DNA of 64,000 nucleotides from Ectothiorhodospira mobilis (GTDB lineage Bacteria; Pseudomonadota; Gammaproteobacteria; Ectothiorhodospirales; Ectothiorhodospiraceae). The stretch lies in the NCBI RefSeq assembly GCF_900114895.1, contig NZ_FOUO01000008.1:1-64000 (forward strand). The letters are read 5' to 3'. The stretch's first letter is position 1. The number at the start of each line of letters is the position of its first letter. The notes beneath the pieces are model-generated. The model was not told the DNA's origin. It did no database searches and saw only the letters and a program-made list of their open reading frames with translations. The translations under genes and the position numbers were made by a program. Shown piece after piece: positions 1-8,218 of this stretch.

Positions 1-126
1 AGACCAAACGGATCATCGCGGCAACATCTGACGAGTACCGTGCTCACTTACTCGGACTCAAATAAGAATCAATCTCTATGTGCGATTGCCCTGGGTTTCA
101 GGCAAGGGTTCACATCGCTTCACGAA

Positions 127-2139
127 TCAAAATCGGTAACGCGTGGTGAGACGCACGTCCCGCCCCGGTTCCGGGGCCGCCTCGGCATCCGAACCCGCCG
201 AGGCCTGGCTGCTGTACTGCGCATCCAGCAGGTTGTTCACTGCCAGCTGCAATTCCAGCCGCCGGGCAAAGCCGGGACGCCACTGCAACTGCACGTCGTG
301 CACCTGGTAACCGTCCCGCTCCACCGCATCCCGATGCACGGCATCCACCCATTGCAGGGTGTATCCCAGCCTCAGATCCTCGTGCAGCGCCCAGGTGCTG
401 CCCCAGGTGAAGCGGTCCCCCAGACTGACTCCCTTGCGCCGGGAGAAGCCCACGGCCTCCCCACGATCGTTGTGGGTCTTGGCATGGAGATAGCCCAGGC
501 GGGTCTCGAATCCCCCCAGCCCCCAGCCGGCGCGAATCTCGTGGCCTTCGCTCTGGATGCCCTCATCATTGAAAAAGCCGGTCACCGGCTCGCCCCGGCG
601 CCCGCCCTCGGCCACGATCCAGTCCTCGATCTCGGTATCGAAGAAGGACACCTGCATGTGGAGATGGTCGCCGGTACGCAGCAGATCCAGCCCCTCGAAG
701 CGCCCGCCCAGCTCCCGGGTACGGGAACGCTCCGGCTGCAGGTCCTCCCCGTAGCGGGGCTTATCCGGTACCTGGTTGACCCTGGCGCCCGGGACGGTGT
801 CCGCCAGCCAGCCGATGGGCACGGTACCCGTGCCGCGGGTGGCCTCGCCGTAACCGGCGAAGGCCGAGAACCCACGGCCCAGATCCACCTCCGCCCCCAG
901 GTTCGGCGAGAGCTCGGCCCCGCTCAGACGCACGTTCCCGAAACGGGTATCGAAGTCGTCATGGCGCACCCCCAGGGACAGATGCCAGCGCCCCGCCGTG
1001 AGGCGGTTCTGCAGGTACAGCCCCCGGTTCTCCAGATCCACCCGGGCGCTGTCGCCTCCGCCCGACAGGGCGGTCTGCCGCCCTTCCTCCTGATCCAGGG
1101 AGCCCCCCACGGTGAGGGCGTTGTGCACGGAACCCATCTCCATATGAAAGACGTTGCGCAGATCCACTCCCTGACCCTTGCTCTCCATGCGATTGCCCCA
1201 AAGCTCCAGGGTCTGCTCGTTCTGATAGAGATTGGCCCGCCAGTGGATCAGGCCATGCCCCGACGATGCATAGCGGTGGTCCAAGACATAGCTCTCCCGC
1301 TGAGAGACCTGATGGGTAGGGGCCCGAGCCCCGTCGTCATAGGCCCAGTCCCCCGTGTACAACCCCTCATCCCGCAGACGCTCCGCGCTCAGGCGCAACC
1401 GGTGGCCGCTCTCATGGAGCAGGCTGGCCTTGGCGAAGAGGTCTTCCACCTCCCCCTCCGATCCCGTCACCGCCCGACCATCGCCGTCCTCATAGGGATC
1501 GAACAGGGTGCGGCTGTGATTCACCAGCATCCCCAGCCCGCCGGAGGTCTCACCAAAGGCCGTGACCCCATGACGATAGCCCTGGTCCACCGTGCTCAGG
1601 CCACCGCGCACCAGTGCCCCCCGGTCCCGACCGGGTTCCAGCAGGTCCTGGGCATCCACCGTTTCGAAGCGGATACTCCCGCCCAGGGCCCCGGCCCCCT
1701 GATCCGCCGAGGGCAGGGTCTGCACCTCCACGCGCTTGAGCAGCTCCGGTGCGATACCGGTGATCCCGCCCCGGTGCTGAAAGAGATCCTGCCCCTGCCG
1801 GGCGCCGTCCACGGAAACATTCACATTGCTGCCCTCGATGCCGCGCAGGTAGAGACGCCGTGCCGCTGGGGTACCACCGCCCACCTCCACGGCAGGCTCA
1901 TCCCGGAACAGGTCCTGGGTATCCCGTGACTGGGAGCGGGGGCGGACCTCCCGGCGCCAGGGAGCGTCCCCGGCATGGGAAGTGACGCCGATCTCCTCCA
2001 GCACCAGGGCCTCCCCCGCATCCCCATTTGCCATGGCCGGGGCCGCACACACCGAAAGGCAGAGCAGTGGGAGCATGCCCCGGTGTCCCCCGGCTGCCCG
2101 CGGCCCGATTTGTCGCGTTGGTTTCTTCCTCAAGGCCAT
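127..2139 (-). CDS. TonB-dependent outer-membrane receptor, heme/hemoglobin-receptor-like
   Basis: The 670-residue product has an N-terminal signal peptide (hydrophobic run near residues 22-36, then AMA), a TonB-box-like stretch LEEIGVTSH, a plug domain with YLRGIEGSNVNVSVDG and LGGSIRFET, and a beta-barrel ending in an aromatic residue (TRYRF), as expected for a porin-like barrel. It would take up a metal chelate across the outer membrane using TonB energy. The plug resembles heme/hemoglobin receptors more than siderophore receptors, but the substrate is inferred. The ATG at 2139 has a GGAGGA ribosome site five bases upstream; the frame stays open further upstream without support. It is divergent from a LysR regulator, with a Fur-like palindrome between them. 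Confidence 0.85.
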   Translation of the reverse strand: MALRKKPTRQIGPRAAGGHRGMLPLLCLSVCAAPAMANGDAGEALVLEEIGVTSHAGDAPWRREVRPRSQSRDTQDLFRDEPAVEVGGGTPAARRLYLRGIEGSNVNVSVDGARQGQDLFQHRGGITGIAPELLKRVEVQTLPSADQGAGALGGSIRFETVDAQDLLEPGRDRGALVRGGLSTVDQGYRHGVTAFGETSGGLGMLVNHSRTLFDPYEDGDGRAVTGSEGEVEDLFAKASLLHESGHRLRLSAERLRDEGLYTGDWAYDDGARAPTHQVSQRESYVLDHRYASSGHGLIHWRANLYQNEQTLELWGNRMESKGQGVDLRNVFHMEMGSVHNALTVGGSLDQEEGRQTALSGGGDSARVDLENRGLYLQNRLTAGRWHLSLGVRHDDFDTRFGNVRLSGAELSPNLGAEVDLGRGFSAFAGYGEATRGTGTVPIGWLADTVPGARVNQVPDKPRYGEDLQPERSRTRELGGRFEGLDLLRTGDHLHMQVSFFDTEIEDWIVAEGGRRGEPVTGFFNDEGIQSEGHEIRAGWGLGGFETRLGYLHAKTHNDRGEAVGFSRRKGVSLGDRFTWGSTWALHEDLRLGYTLQWVDAVHRDAVERDGYQVHDVQLQWRPGFARRLELQLAVNNLLDAQYSSQASAGSDAEAAPEPGRDVRLTTRYRF

Positions 2140-2159
2140 ACATTCCTCCATCAACAAAG

Positions 2160-2200
2160 AAATCGCAATGCGATTCATTTGCATTTCATTAGAATGGAGA
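2160..2200. promoter_or_regulatory. Fur-box-like palindrome between the receptor and LysR gene
   Basis: Positions 2167-2179 read AATGcgattCATT, an inverted repeat inside an unusually AT-rich stretch. It resembles the centre of the Fur consensus (AATGATAATCATT) and sits directly upstream of the leftward receptor gene, where an iron repressor would act. The match is partial and no promoter hexamers are certain, so this is a candidate site only. Confidence 0.4.
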
Positions 2201-2256
2201 CCGGCCCCGGACAACACCCCAAAAGGCGGAACGATCCGTCCACGAAACGCAACGCC

Positions 2257-3168
2257 ATGCATGATTTCGACGCCCTGCGGGCCCTCCTGGCCCTGCAACA
2301 ACACGGCACCCTGAGCGCAGCGGCCGGGCAACTGGGCTGCCCCAAGTCCACCCTGAGCCGGCGCCTGGCGAGCCTGGAGAACACCCTGGGCCATCGCCTC
2401 ACGCGCCCCGAAGGCAGCCGCCTGGCCCTCACCGAGGCCGGACGGGAGTACGCCCGCTATGGCCAGCGCATCCTGGATCTGGCGCATCAGGCCCACCTGG
2501 CCGTGGAGGCCACGCGGGAGGCCATGACCGGCACCCTGCGCGTGGGCATCGGCCACGGGCTGGGGGTCCAATGGGCCACCGGGGCACTGAACGCCTTCCT
2601 GGAACGCCACCCCGGCATCCGCATGGAGGTGACCTGGATCCCGGCAGGCATCCGGCCGGACCCGGCGCAGGCAGACCTTTGGCTGTGCTGCGCCCGGGAA
2701 GAGGTGCCGGGCCTGCACCGCATTCCCCTGGGGGCATGGCGCCAGGAGATCTATGCCGCCGCCGGGGCCGATTGTCCCGAGGCCCTTGCCCCGGAGACCC
2801 TCGCCGCCTGTCCCTGGATGCTGCTCAAGGGGACCCGAACCATTCCCCTGCGCCACCGGGACTCCGGGCAGGAGGTGCACCTCACCCCTGAGGCGCGCAT
2901 GACCCTGGACACCCTGCCCATGCTGGCCGCGGCCATTGCCGGTGAAGGCGGCATCGGCCTGCTGCCCCGCTGGTACGCGCAATGCCCCCGGCACGGCCTG
3001 CATTCCCGGCTACGACGGATCCTAAAGGCCTGGGAACCACCCCCGGTGGAGCTGGCCCTCTACCTGCCCCCACCACCGCGAAGCCGGCGTCTGCAGGCCC
3101 TGGCCGATCACCTCCAGGCCCAGGCCCCCGGCGCCCTGCCCTCCCCGAAACCCATCCCATCCCCCTGA
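2257..3168 (+). CDS. LysR-family transcriptional regulator
   Basis: The 303-residue protein has the classical N-terminal winged helix-turn-helix (about residues 2-60: FDALRALLALQQHGTLSAAA, then STLSRRLASLE) and a C-terminal periplasmic-binding-like effector domain of normal family length. The ATG at 2257 was chosen because the HTH starts almost immediately, as in most LysR proteins. The frame is open further upstream, including an ATG near 2194 that would add an atypical leader. It lies between and divergent from one of two TonB receptors, so it may control one or both, perhaps in response to the chelate. That role is inferred from position only. Confidence 0.85.
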   Translation: MHDFDALRALLALQQHGTLSAAAGQLGCPKSTLSRRLASLENTLGHRLTRPEGSRLALTEAGREYARYGQRILDLAHQAHLAVEATREAMTGTLRVGIGHGLGVQWATGALNAFLERHPGIRMEVTWIPAGIRPDPAQADLWLCCAREEVPGLHRIPLGAWRQEIYAAAGADCPEALAPETLAACPWMLLKGTRTIPLRHRDSGQEVHLTPEARMTLDTLPMLAAAIAGEGGIGLLPRWYAQCPRHGLHSRLRRILKAWEPPPVELALYLPPPPRSRRLQALADHLQAQAPGALPSPKPIPSP

Positions 3169-3220
3169 CCGCGGCATCTGCGTACCCGAGGCAAACCCGA
3201 TTGCGATTCGTCATTGTCTT

Positions 3221-3239
3221 ATGAACGCGAATCATTATT
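3221..3239. promoter_or_regulatory. Fur-box-like site upstream of the second receptor
   Basis: The 3' ten bases (3230-3239, AATCATTATT) match nine of ten in the second half of the 19-bp Fur consensus; the first half matches poorly, for about 12 of 19 overall. It lies about 90 bases before the receptor start, inside an AT-rich segment (3197-3260). Iron repression of the downstream gene is plausible but unproven. Confidence 0.45.
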
Positions 3240-3326
3240 GTTCGCTTTATTAGAAAATCAACACCCACCCATACACAAGGGCGCCCCGGAACGGCGTCCG
3301 ACCGACCTACCCTGGAGGAATGCACC

Positions 3327-5411
3327 ATGCCCAGACCCACCTGGCCCCTGATCCTGGCCGCCACGGCCCTGCCCGTTTCGGCCATGGCGGCCGACGCAAC
3401 CCTGGAGGAGATCACCATCACCTCGGCCACCAAGACCGAGCGCAGCGCCCGTCAGACCCCTCTGTCCGTGGAGGTGGTGACCGAGCAGGAGATCCAGGCC
3501 CTCGGCGCCGACACCCTGCGGGACGTGCTCCTGCAGACCCCCGGCGTCTTCGTCAATCCGGGCCAGGGGCAGATGCGCATCCGCGGCGCCGGCCCCCGGG
3601 GTACGCTGCTGCTCATCGACGGTCGGCGTGTGGCCGGAGAGGCCTCCTTCAAGTACGAGATGGACCGCATCGGCACCGGCACCATCGAGCGCATCGAGAT
3701 CATCAAGGGCCCCATGGGGGTGCTCTACGGCTCGGACGCCGTGGGCGGCGTCATCCACATCATCACCAAACAACCCCGGGACGTGACCGAAGGCGGCCTC
3801 GACCTGCGGGTGGGCAGCGCCGAAGGCGGCCAGGGGGAACGCTACAGCCTGAGCGGCGATGTGCGCGGCAGCGCGGGGGACACCCGCTACAGCGCCTCCT
3901 TCAGCCTCATCCGCCAGGAACCCTATACCGAGCGGGAGACCGCCCATCCCCAGGTCCCCCGGGACCCGGGCCAGCCCAAACCCCTGGTCCCCCCGTCCCA
4001 ATCCAACCTGCCCCCGGCGGGGGCCATCGCGGATCGCTATGCTGTGGACACCACCTACCGCACCCAGGGGGAAACCCTCAACCTGGGGGGCCGCTTGGAC
4101 CGGCGCCTGACGGATACCCTGGAGGCTGGGATGGACGCCTATCTCACCTGGGAGGACCGGGAAGGCACCTTCATTGGAACCCAGTACCCCGCGGCGGCGG
4201 GATTCCCCGTAAAGGACCTCCCGGTGGACGAGGTGCTGGATACCGAACGCCTGGACCTGGCGGGCCGCCTGCGCTGGCAACCCACAGAGAAGATCACCAT
4301 AAAATGGCGCAGCTACCTCTCGGACTACGAGAAGGAGAACATCCTCTCCCCCACTCCCTACGGGGACCTGGGCTATACCACCGCCCCCGACGGGGGTGGC
4401 AGCTGCCGGGGCGAGGTGGACACCCTGAGCCACGAATTCAACCTGCAATGGACCGCCAGCCAGGCCCACCGGCTGCTGCTAGGGGCCGAATACCGGGAGG
4501 ATGAGCGCACCTCCCCCTGGTTCCGCCCCGACCGGCGCCGCAGCACCATCGACTACACCACGCGCTCGGTCTTCCTGCAGGACGAATGGACCCTGAGCCG
4601 GGACACGGACCTGCTGCTGGGGGTACGCCACGACGACTTCTCCGAGTTCGACGGCGAGACCACCGGCAGCCTGGGCGTGCAGCACACCCTCTCCCAAGCC
4701 GCCCGGCTGCGGGCCAGCTATGCCCAGGGCTTTCGCGCCCCCTCGGCCCCCGAGCTCTTCGTCAGCCGCAACACCCCCGCCGGATGGGTCCTGGGGGCCC
4801 ACCTCATCCGCCCGGATTTCAACAAGACGGCCACGGAGCTGGAACCCGAACGCAGCGACCACCTGGAGATCGGCCTGGATGGACAGGGCCCCGGTTGGCA
4901 CTACGACCTGGCCCTGTTCCACAACGAGATCCAGGACCGCATCCAGCAGGTGCAGGGCGTGGGCTACCGCACCTTCGCCAACGTGGATGAGGCCCGCATC
5001 CAGGGCCTGGAGGCCAGCGGCGGCCACCGCCTCACCCCATCCCTGTCCCTCAAAGGCGCCCTCACCCTCCTGGACGCCGAGGACCAGGACACGGGCCGGA
5101 CCCTGGAATTCACCCCCGAGACCCTGGCGCGCATCGCCCTGGAATACACCCCCGGCCCGGAGTGGCGTTTCCTCATCAGCGCCGACCACACCGGCGACCA
5201 GCGCTACACCGACACGGCGGGCGGCACGGCCCGCTGGGCCCGGGCGGACGCCTACACCCTGGTGAACCTCAAGGCCTCCTGGATGCCCGCCGCCCTGCCC
5301 GCCACGGAGTTCTACGGCGGCCTGGACAACCTGCTGGACGAGGACATCGACACCGTCCTGGGCTCCCACACGGGCCCGTTCCTCTACGCCGGGCTACGCC
5401 GCTACTTCTGA
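3327..5411 (+). CDS. TonB-dependent receptor, CirA/BtuB-like plug
   Basis: The 694-residue outer-membrane receptor has a signal peptide ending near AMAAD, a TonB-box-like LEEITITSATK, a plug domain (about residues 40-150) with QTPGVFV, MRIRGAGPRGTLLLIDGRR and IEIIKGPMGVLYGSDAVGG, and a barrel ending in YAGLRRYF. The plug motifs are those of the CirA/FepA/BtuB group, so the cargo could be an iron-siderophore or a corrinoid. The Fur-like site upstream favours iron. The ATG at 3327 follows a GGAGGAATG segment. It precedes the fetB-like gene by 68 bases and could be co-transcribed with it. Confidence 0.88.
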   Translation: MPRPTWPLILAATALPVSAMAADATLEEITITSATKTERSARQTPLSVEVVTEQEIQALGADTLRDVLLQTPGVFVNPGQGQMRIRGAGPRGTLLLIDGRRVAGEASFKYEMDRIGTGTIERIEIIKGPMGVLYGSDAVGGVIHIITKQPRDVTEGGLDLRVGSAEGGQGERYSLSGDVRGSAGDTRYSASFSLIRQEPYTERETAHPQVPRDPGQPKPLVPPSQSNLPPAGAIADRYAVDTTYRTQGETLNLGGRLDRRLTDTLEAGMDAYLTWEDREGTFIGTQYPAAAGFPVKDLPVDEVLDTERLDLAGRLRWQPTEKITIKWRSYLSDYEKENILSPTPYGDLGYTTAPDGGGSCRGEVDTLSHEFNLQWTASQAHRLLLGAEYREDERTSPWFRPDRRRSTIDYTTRSVFLQDEWTLSRDTDLLLGVRHDDFSEFDGETTGSLGVQHTLSQAARLRASYAQGFRAPSAPELFVSRNTPAGWVLGAHLIRPDFNKTATELEPERSDHLEIGLDGQGPGWHYDLALFHNEIQDRIQQVQGVGYRTFANVDEARIQGLEASGGHRLTPSLSLKGALTLLDAEDQDTGRTLEFTPETLARIALEYTPGPEWRFLISADHTGDQRYTDTAGGTARWARADAYTLVNLKASWMPAALPATEFYGGLDNLLDEDIDTVLGSHTGPFLYAGLRRYF

Positions 5412-5479
5412 AGCGGCGCTCACCGCCCCCGCCCCCCGGAACTGCTACCATGGGCCGTTTCCCTCCCCGGAAGCGGCCC

Positions 5480-6283
5480 ATGGAAGTCATCCAACTCACC
5501 CCCCTGGACCTGTCCCTGGCGGCCCTGTTGGTGATCGCCCTGGCGGCCACGGTCTCCCGCTTTGGCATGGGCCTCTCCCGCAGCCTGCTGATCTCCGCCG
5601 CGCGCACCGTATTGCAGCTATTGCTCATCGGCCTGGTGCTCACCACTCTGTTCGAACACGCCGCCCTGCCCTGGGTGGCGGCCATGGCCCTGGTGATGCT
5701 TCTGGTGGCCGGGCGCGAGGTGATGGCCCGGCAACGGCGCCGCTTCCGCGGCTGGTGGGGCTACGGCGTCGGCACCCTGGCCATGTTCACCAGCGCCTTC
5801 ACCGCCACGGTGCTCACCCTGGTGATCGTCATCGCACCGCAGCCCTGGTGGGAACCCCGCTACGCCATCCCCCTCTTGGGCATGCTCCTGGGCAACACCA
5901 TGACCGGCATCGCCCTGGGCCTGGACCGGCTCACCCAGACGGCCTGGGATCAGCGGCGCATCATCGAGGGGCGATTGAGCCTGGGCCAGACCGCCGCCGA
6001 GGCCGTGGCCGACATCCGCCGCGAGGCCGCCCGCAGCGGGCTCATGCCCATGATCAACGCCATGGCGGCGGCGGGCATCGTCAGCCTGCCGGGCATGATG
6101 ACCGGCCAGATCCTGGCGGGCACCGTGCCCATGGAAGCGGTGAAATACCAGATCCTGATCATGTTCCTCATCACCGCCGGCACCGGCTTCGGCACCCTGG
6201 GGGCCCTGTGGCTGGGTGCCAGACGCCTGTTCGACGAGCGCGACCGCCTGCGCCTGGACCGGCTGGCGGGGCCGGTGGGGTGA
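5480..6283 (+). CDS. fetB: FetB/YbbM-type (UPF0014) membrane permease
   Basis: The 267-residue hydrophobic protein shows the UPF0014 pattern: an N-terminal membrane helix, AARTVLQLLLIGLVL, PLLGMLLGNTMTGIALGLDR, and the late helices around MTGQILAG and FLITAGTGFGTLGALWLGA. In E. coli this family is the permease of the FetAB iron exporter. No FetA ATPase gene is next to it, so any partner must be elsewhere. The start at 5480 has a GGAAG motif at a fair distance; an in-frame ATG at 5450 would add ten residues. The last ~40 codons of this gene are duplicated twice downstream. Confidence 0.85.
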   Translation: MEVIQLTPLDLSLAALLVIALAATVSRFGMGLSRSLLISAARTVLQLLLIGLVLTTLFEHAALPWVAAMALVMLLVAGREVMARQRRRFRGWWGYGVGTLAMFTSAFTATVLTLVIVIAPQPWWEPRYAIPLLGMLLGNTMTGIALGLDRLTQTAWDQRRIIEGRLSLGQTAAEAVADIRREAARSGLMPMINAMAAAGIVSLPGMMTGQILAGTVPMEAVKYQILIMFLITAGTGFGTLGALWLGARRLFDERDRLRLDRLAGPVG

Positions 6284-6337
6284 GACCGCCTATCCCAACC
6301 CTGCACGGCTGCATTCCCCGTACAACATCACATCCTG

Positions 6338-6478
6338 ATGAGGACCGATCTGCTCGACCCCACCAACGACGGGAACATCCTGCAGATGAACCTGATCGAA
6401 CTGAACAAGGCGGATCACCGGGTCTTGCCCCCCTATCCCCCGTGGCCTTGGATTTCAAACCGGCCCGAATTCGTCTAA
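6338..6478 (+). pseudogene. Deleted remnant of the Rpn-type nuclease gene
   Basis: Positions 6341-6370 match the start of the intact nuclease gene (7295 onward) and 6371-6415 match its middle (7742-7786). Exactly 417 bases (139 codons) are missing, so the frame is kept: ATG at 6338 reads MRTDLLDPTNDGNILQMNLI and continues to TAA at 6476. After 6415 the sequence no longer matches the nuclease gene. It directly follows the first fetB tail (6166-6326), mirroring the arrangement in front of the intact gene. The 46-residue product is probably meaningless; the segment is a recombination scar. Confidence 0.75.
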
Positions 6479-6561
6479 TCTGGATACGAGACGTTACGTA
6501 CTCATTGCCCTGCCAGAACGCGGGGCTTTGTCTTCTCTGACCTATCGTGGGAGAGGCTTCG

Positions 6562-6906
6562 ATGAAGCACAAGGGAGGAAAACTGGTATTAAGGTGCCTG
6601 ATCGACCAGGAGGGTGATCTTTACGTGGCCCATTGCATTGACCTGAGCCTGGGCGTGCAAGGGGACTCGGAGGCGGACGTCAAGGAGCGCATGGAAGCGG
6701 CCATTGGCTCCTACCTTCAGCGGGTTGCCGAAATCTATCGCGAGGGGGACACCGCATCGGCGATGCAGTTGCTGAACAGGAAAGCACCCCTATCCATCCG
6801 CGTTAAGTACCACTTGGCCAAGCTTCTCCAACACTTCCATTCCCTGCGTCCACCCGCCAGCCCGATTTGGGAAGAAAGCCGCCCATACCCGATCATCTGC
6901 GCGTAG
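6562..6906 (+). CDS. HicB-like antitoxin-family protein
   Basis: The 114-residue protein has an N-terminal stretch with the HicB-type layout (LRCLIDQEGDLYVAHCIDLS, then a G-D-x-E-A segment and a helix with MEAAIGSYL). Typical HicB proteins are partial-RNase-H folds that neutralise HicA toxins. No clear HicA gene is adjacent. The next ORF overlaps its end by 40 bases and is unrelated by eye. The start at 6562 has GGGAGAGG six to twelve bases upstream. The cassette lies between two duplicated segments and seems to have been inserted into the fetB/nuclease duplication. Confidence 0.5.
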   Translation: MKHKGGKLVLRCLIDQEGDLYVAHCIDLSLGVQGDSEADVKERMEAAIGSYLQRVAEIYREGDTASAMQLLNRKAPLSIRVKYHLAKLLQHFHSLRPPASPIWEESRPYPIICA

Positions 6907-7079
6907 TCACCGTATCGCAGCATCATTCGCCGTACGCCCGAAGTCTACTCAAGAGCATGCTTAAACAGGCGGGGCTGGGCAAAAAGGAATTCATGCGCTG
7001 CCTGGAAGACAAGCACTTCGCTAAGCGGCTCGCACAGAAGCATGCTGCTCAGGTCATGCACGCCGGGAGCAACCAGTGA
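6867..7079 (+). CDS. Small basic hypothetical protein
   Basis: This frame encodes up to 70 residues, starting at a TTG (6867) that overlaps the HicB-like gene. A later internal ATG at 6958 (MLKQAGLGKKEF) is an alternative start. The product is Lys/Arg-rich and mostly helical (KSMLKQAGLGKKEFMRCLED, then HFAKRLAQKHAAQV). No family is recognised. Overlap with the HicB-like gene suggests co-expression, and it could be the partner of that putative antitoxin. It ends in TGA within a GTGA overlap with the next chimeric frame. Confidence 0.35.
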   Translation: MGRKPPIPDHLRVVTVSQHHSPYARSLLKSMLKQAGLGKKEFMRCLEDKHFAKRLAQKHAAQVMHAGSNQ

Positions 7080-7237
7080 TCAAGGCTCTGCGCAAGCCAG
7101 ATCATGGAGCGAACGGCAACCTCATCACCGCCACCACCGGCTTCGGCACCCTGGGGGCCCTGTGGCTGGGGGCCAGACGCCTGTTCGACGAGCGCGACCG
7201 CCTGCGCCTGGACCGGCTGGCGGGGCCGGTGGAGTGA
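7076..7237 (+). pseudogene. Chimeric ORF: short unknown 5' end fused in frame to fetB tail
   Basis: GTG at 7076 overlaps the preceding stop (GTGA). It opens a 53-codon frame whose first ~16 codons (VIKALRKPDHGANGNL) are unrelated to fetB. From 7120 on, the frame is identical to the fetB reading frame (ITATTGFGTLGALWLGA onward) down to its stop. The 5' part faintly resembles the start of HicA-type toxins (..VIKALRK..), which would suit a HicB neighbour, but it is far too short to be functional. Most likely a truncated gene fused to a duplicated fetB end. Confidence 0.5.
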
Positions 7238-7280
7238 GACCGCCTATCCCAACCCTGCACGGCTGCATTCCCCGTATAAC
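7120..7280 (+). repeat. Second copy of the fetB 3' end plus downstream spacer
   Basis: Positions 7120-7280 align without gaps to 6166-6326 (constant offset 954) with only a few substitutions, covering the last ~38 codons of fetB, its stop and 43 bases of spacer. The similarity continues more weakly into the start of the nuclease gene. A third, shorter copy (8251-8332) matches 6202-6283 with offset 2049. The tails keep the original reading frame. Confidence 0.9.
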
Positions 7281-7294
7281 AGAATATCTTGAAG

Positions 7295-8200
7295 ATGACC
7301 GATCTGCTCGACCCCACCAACGACTACGTCTTCAAGCGGCTGTTTGCCGAGGCGCCGGATCTGCTGGTGGACCTGATCAACGACCTGCGCCCGGACCTGC
7401 CCGACATCACCGCCGTCGAGGTGCTCAATCCCGGCATCGAGCCCAGCGAACTCACCGGCAAGTACATCATCCTCGACGTGCTGGCCCGGGATGAACAAGG
7501 CCACTGCTACAATCTGGAGATCCAGGTGCGCCGCTACGGATCCTGGCACAAGCGCGGCCTGTTCTACCTGGCCCGCACCCTGGGTACCCAGTTGAACAGC
7601 GGCGAGGATTACCAGGAGCTACGCGCCTCGGTGGGGATTCACCTGCTGGACTTCGACCTTTTCACCGCCACGGAAGACGAACGCCGGCAGGCGGTATGGC
7701 GCTTCGAGATGCGGGATGAATGCCAGCCCCGGGTATCGCTGGGGAACATCCTGCAGATGAACCTGATCGAACTGAACAAGGCGGATCGCCTGGGCCTGCC
7801 CGAGGGACCGCTGCGGGCCTGGATCATCTTTTTCAAGCACTGGCGGGAGGAACTCACCATGGCCAAGGTAGCCCACGAACCGGTCCAGCGGGCCATGAGC
7901 CGCGTGCGGGAACTCAGCGCCGACGAGGAAGCGCGCCGCCTGGCCTTTGTACGCGAGCGGGCCCTGCGGGATGAGGTCTCCCTGCTCAACGAAGCCAGGC
8001 GGGAAGGGGAGCAGGAGGGCTTGCAGAAGGGTTTGCAAGAAGGTCGGCAGGAGGGCCTGCAAAAAGGCCGGCAGGAGAACGCGCGCAGCACGGCCCTCAA
8101 CCTCCTCAAGCTAGGCGTGCTCACCGACGAACAGATCGCCGAGACCACCGGCCTATCCGTAGCCGAAGTGAAGGCGCTGCAGTCGGACCCATCTCATTAA
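7295..8200 (+). CDS. Rpn-family PD-(D/E)XK recombination-promoting nuclease/putative transposase
   Basis: The 301-residue protein has the family N-terminus (LLDPTNDYVFKRLFA), a PD-(D/E)XK core with ILDVLARDEQGHCYNLEIQV (the D and the ExQ pair), a helical middle, a low-complexity tail (GLQKGLQEGRQEGLQKGRQE, about residues 233-256) and a last helix with LTDEQIAETTGLSVAEVKAL. E. coli Rpn proteins are DNA nucleases that raise RecA-independent recombination. The ATG at 7295 follows a weak TTGAAG; a TTG at 7289 is in frame. Fragments of this gene at 6341-6415 and 8217-8254 surround it. The length is normal for the family. Confidence 0.8.
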   Translation: MTDLLDPTNDYVFKRLFAEAPDLLVDLINDLRPDLPDITAVEVLNPGIEPSELTGKYIILDVLARDEQGHCYNLEIQVRRYGSWHKRGLFYLARTLGTQLNSGEDYQELRASVGIHLLDFDLFTATEDERRQAVWRFEMRDECQPRVSLGNILQMNLIELNKADRLGLPEGPLRAWIIFFKHWREELTMAKVAHEPVQRAMSRVRELSADEEARRLAFVRERALRDEVSLLNEARREGEQEGLQKGLQEGRQEGLQKGRQENARSTALNLLKLGVLTDEQIAETTGLSVAEVKALQSDPSH

Positions 8201-8218
8201 CAAGGGCTGGGACGCCCC

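Noticed and set aside
40-1929. 629-codon rightward frame opposite the first TonB receptor
   Set aside because: Shadow frame; the leftward frame encodes a full receptor with signal peptide, plug and barrel.
7081-7237. HicA toxin gene after the HicB-like gene
   Set aside because: Only about 16 codons resemble a HicA start before the frame enters the duplicated fetB tail; the catalytic His region is absent.
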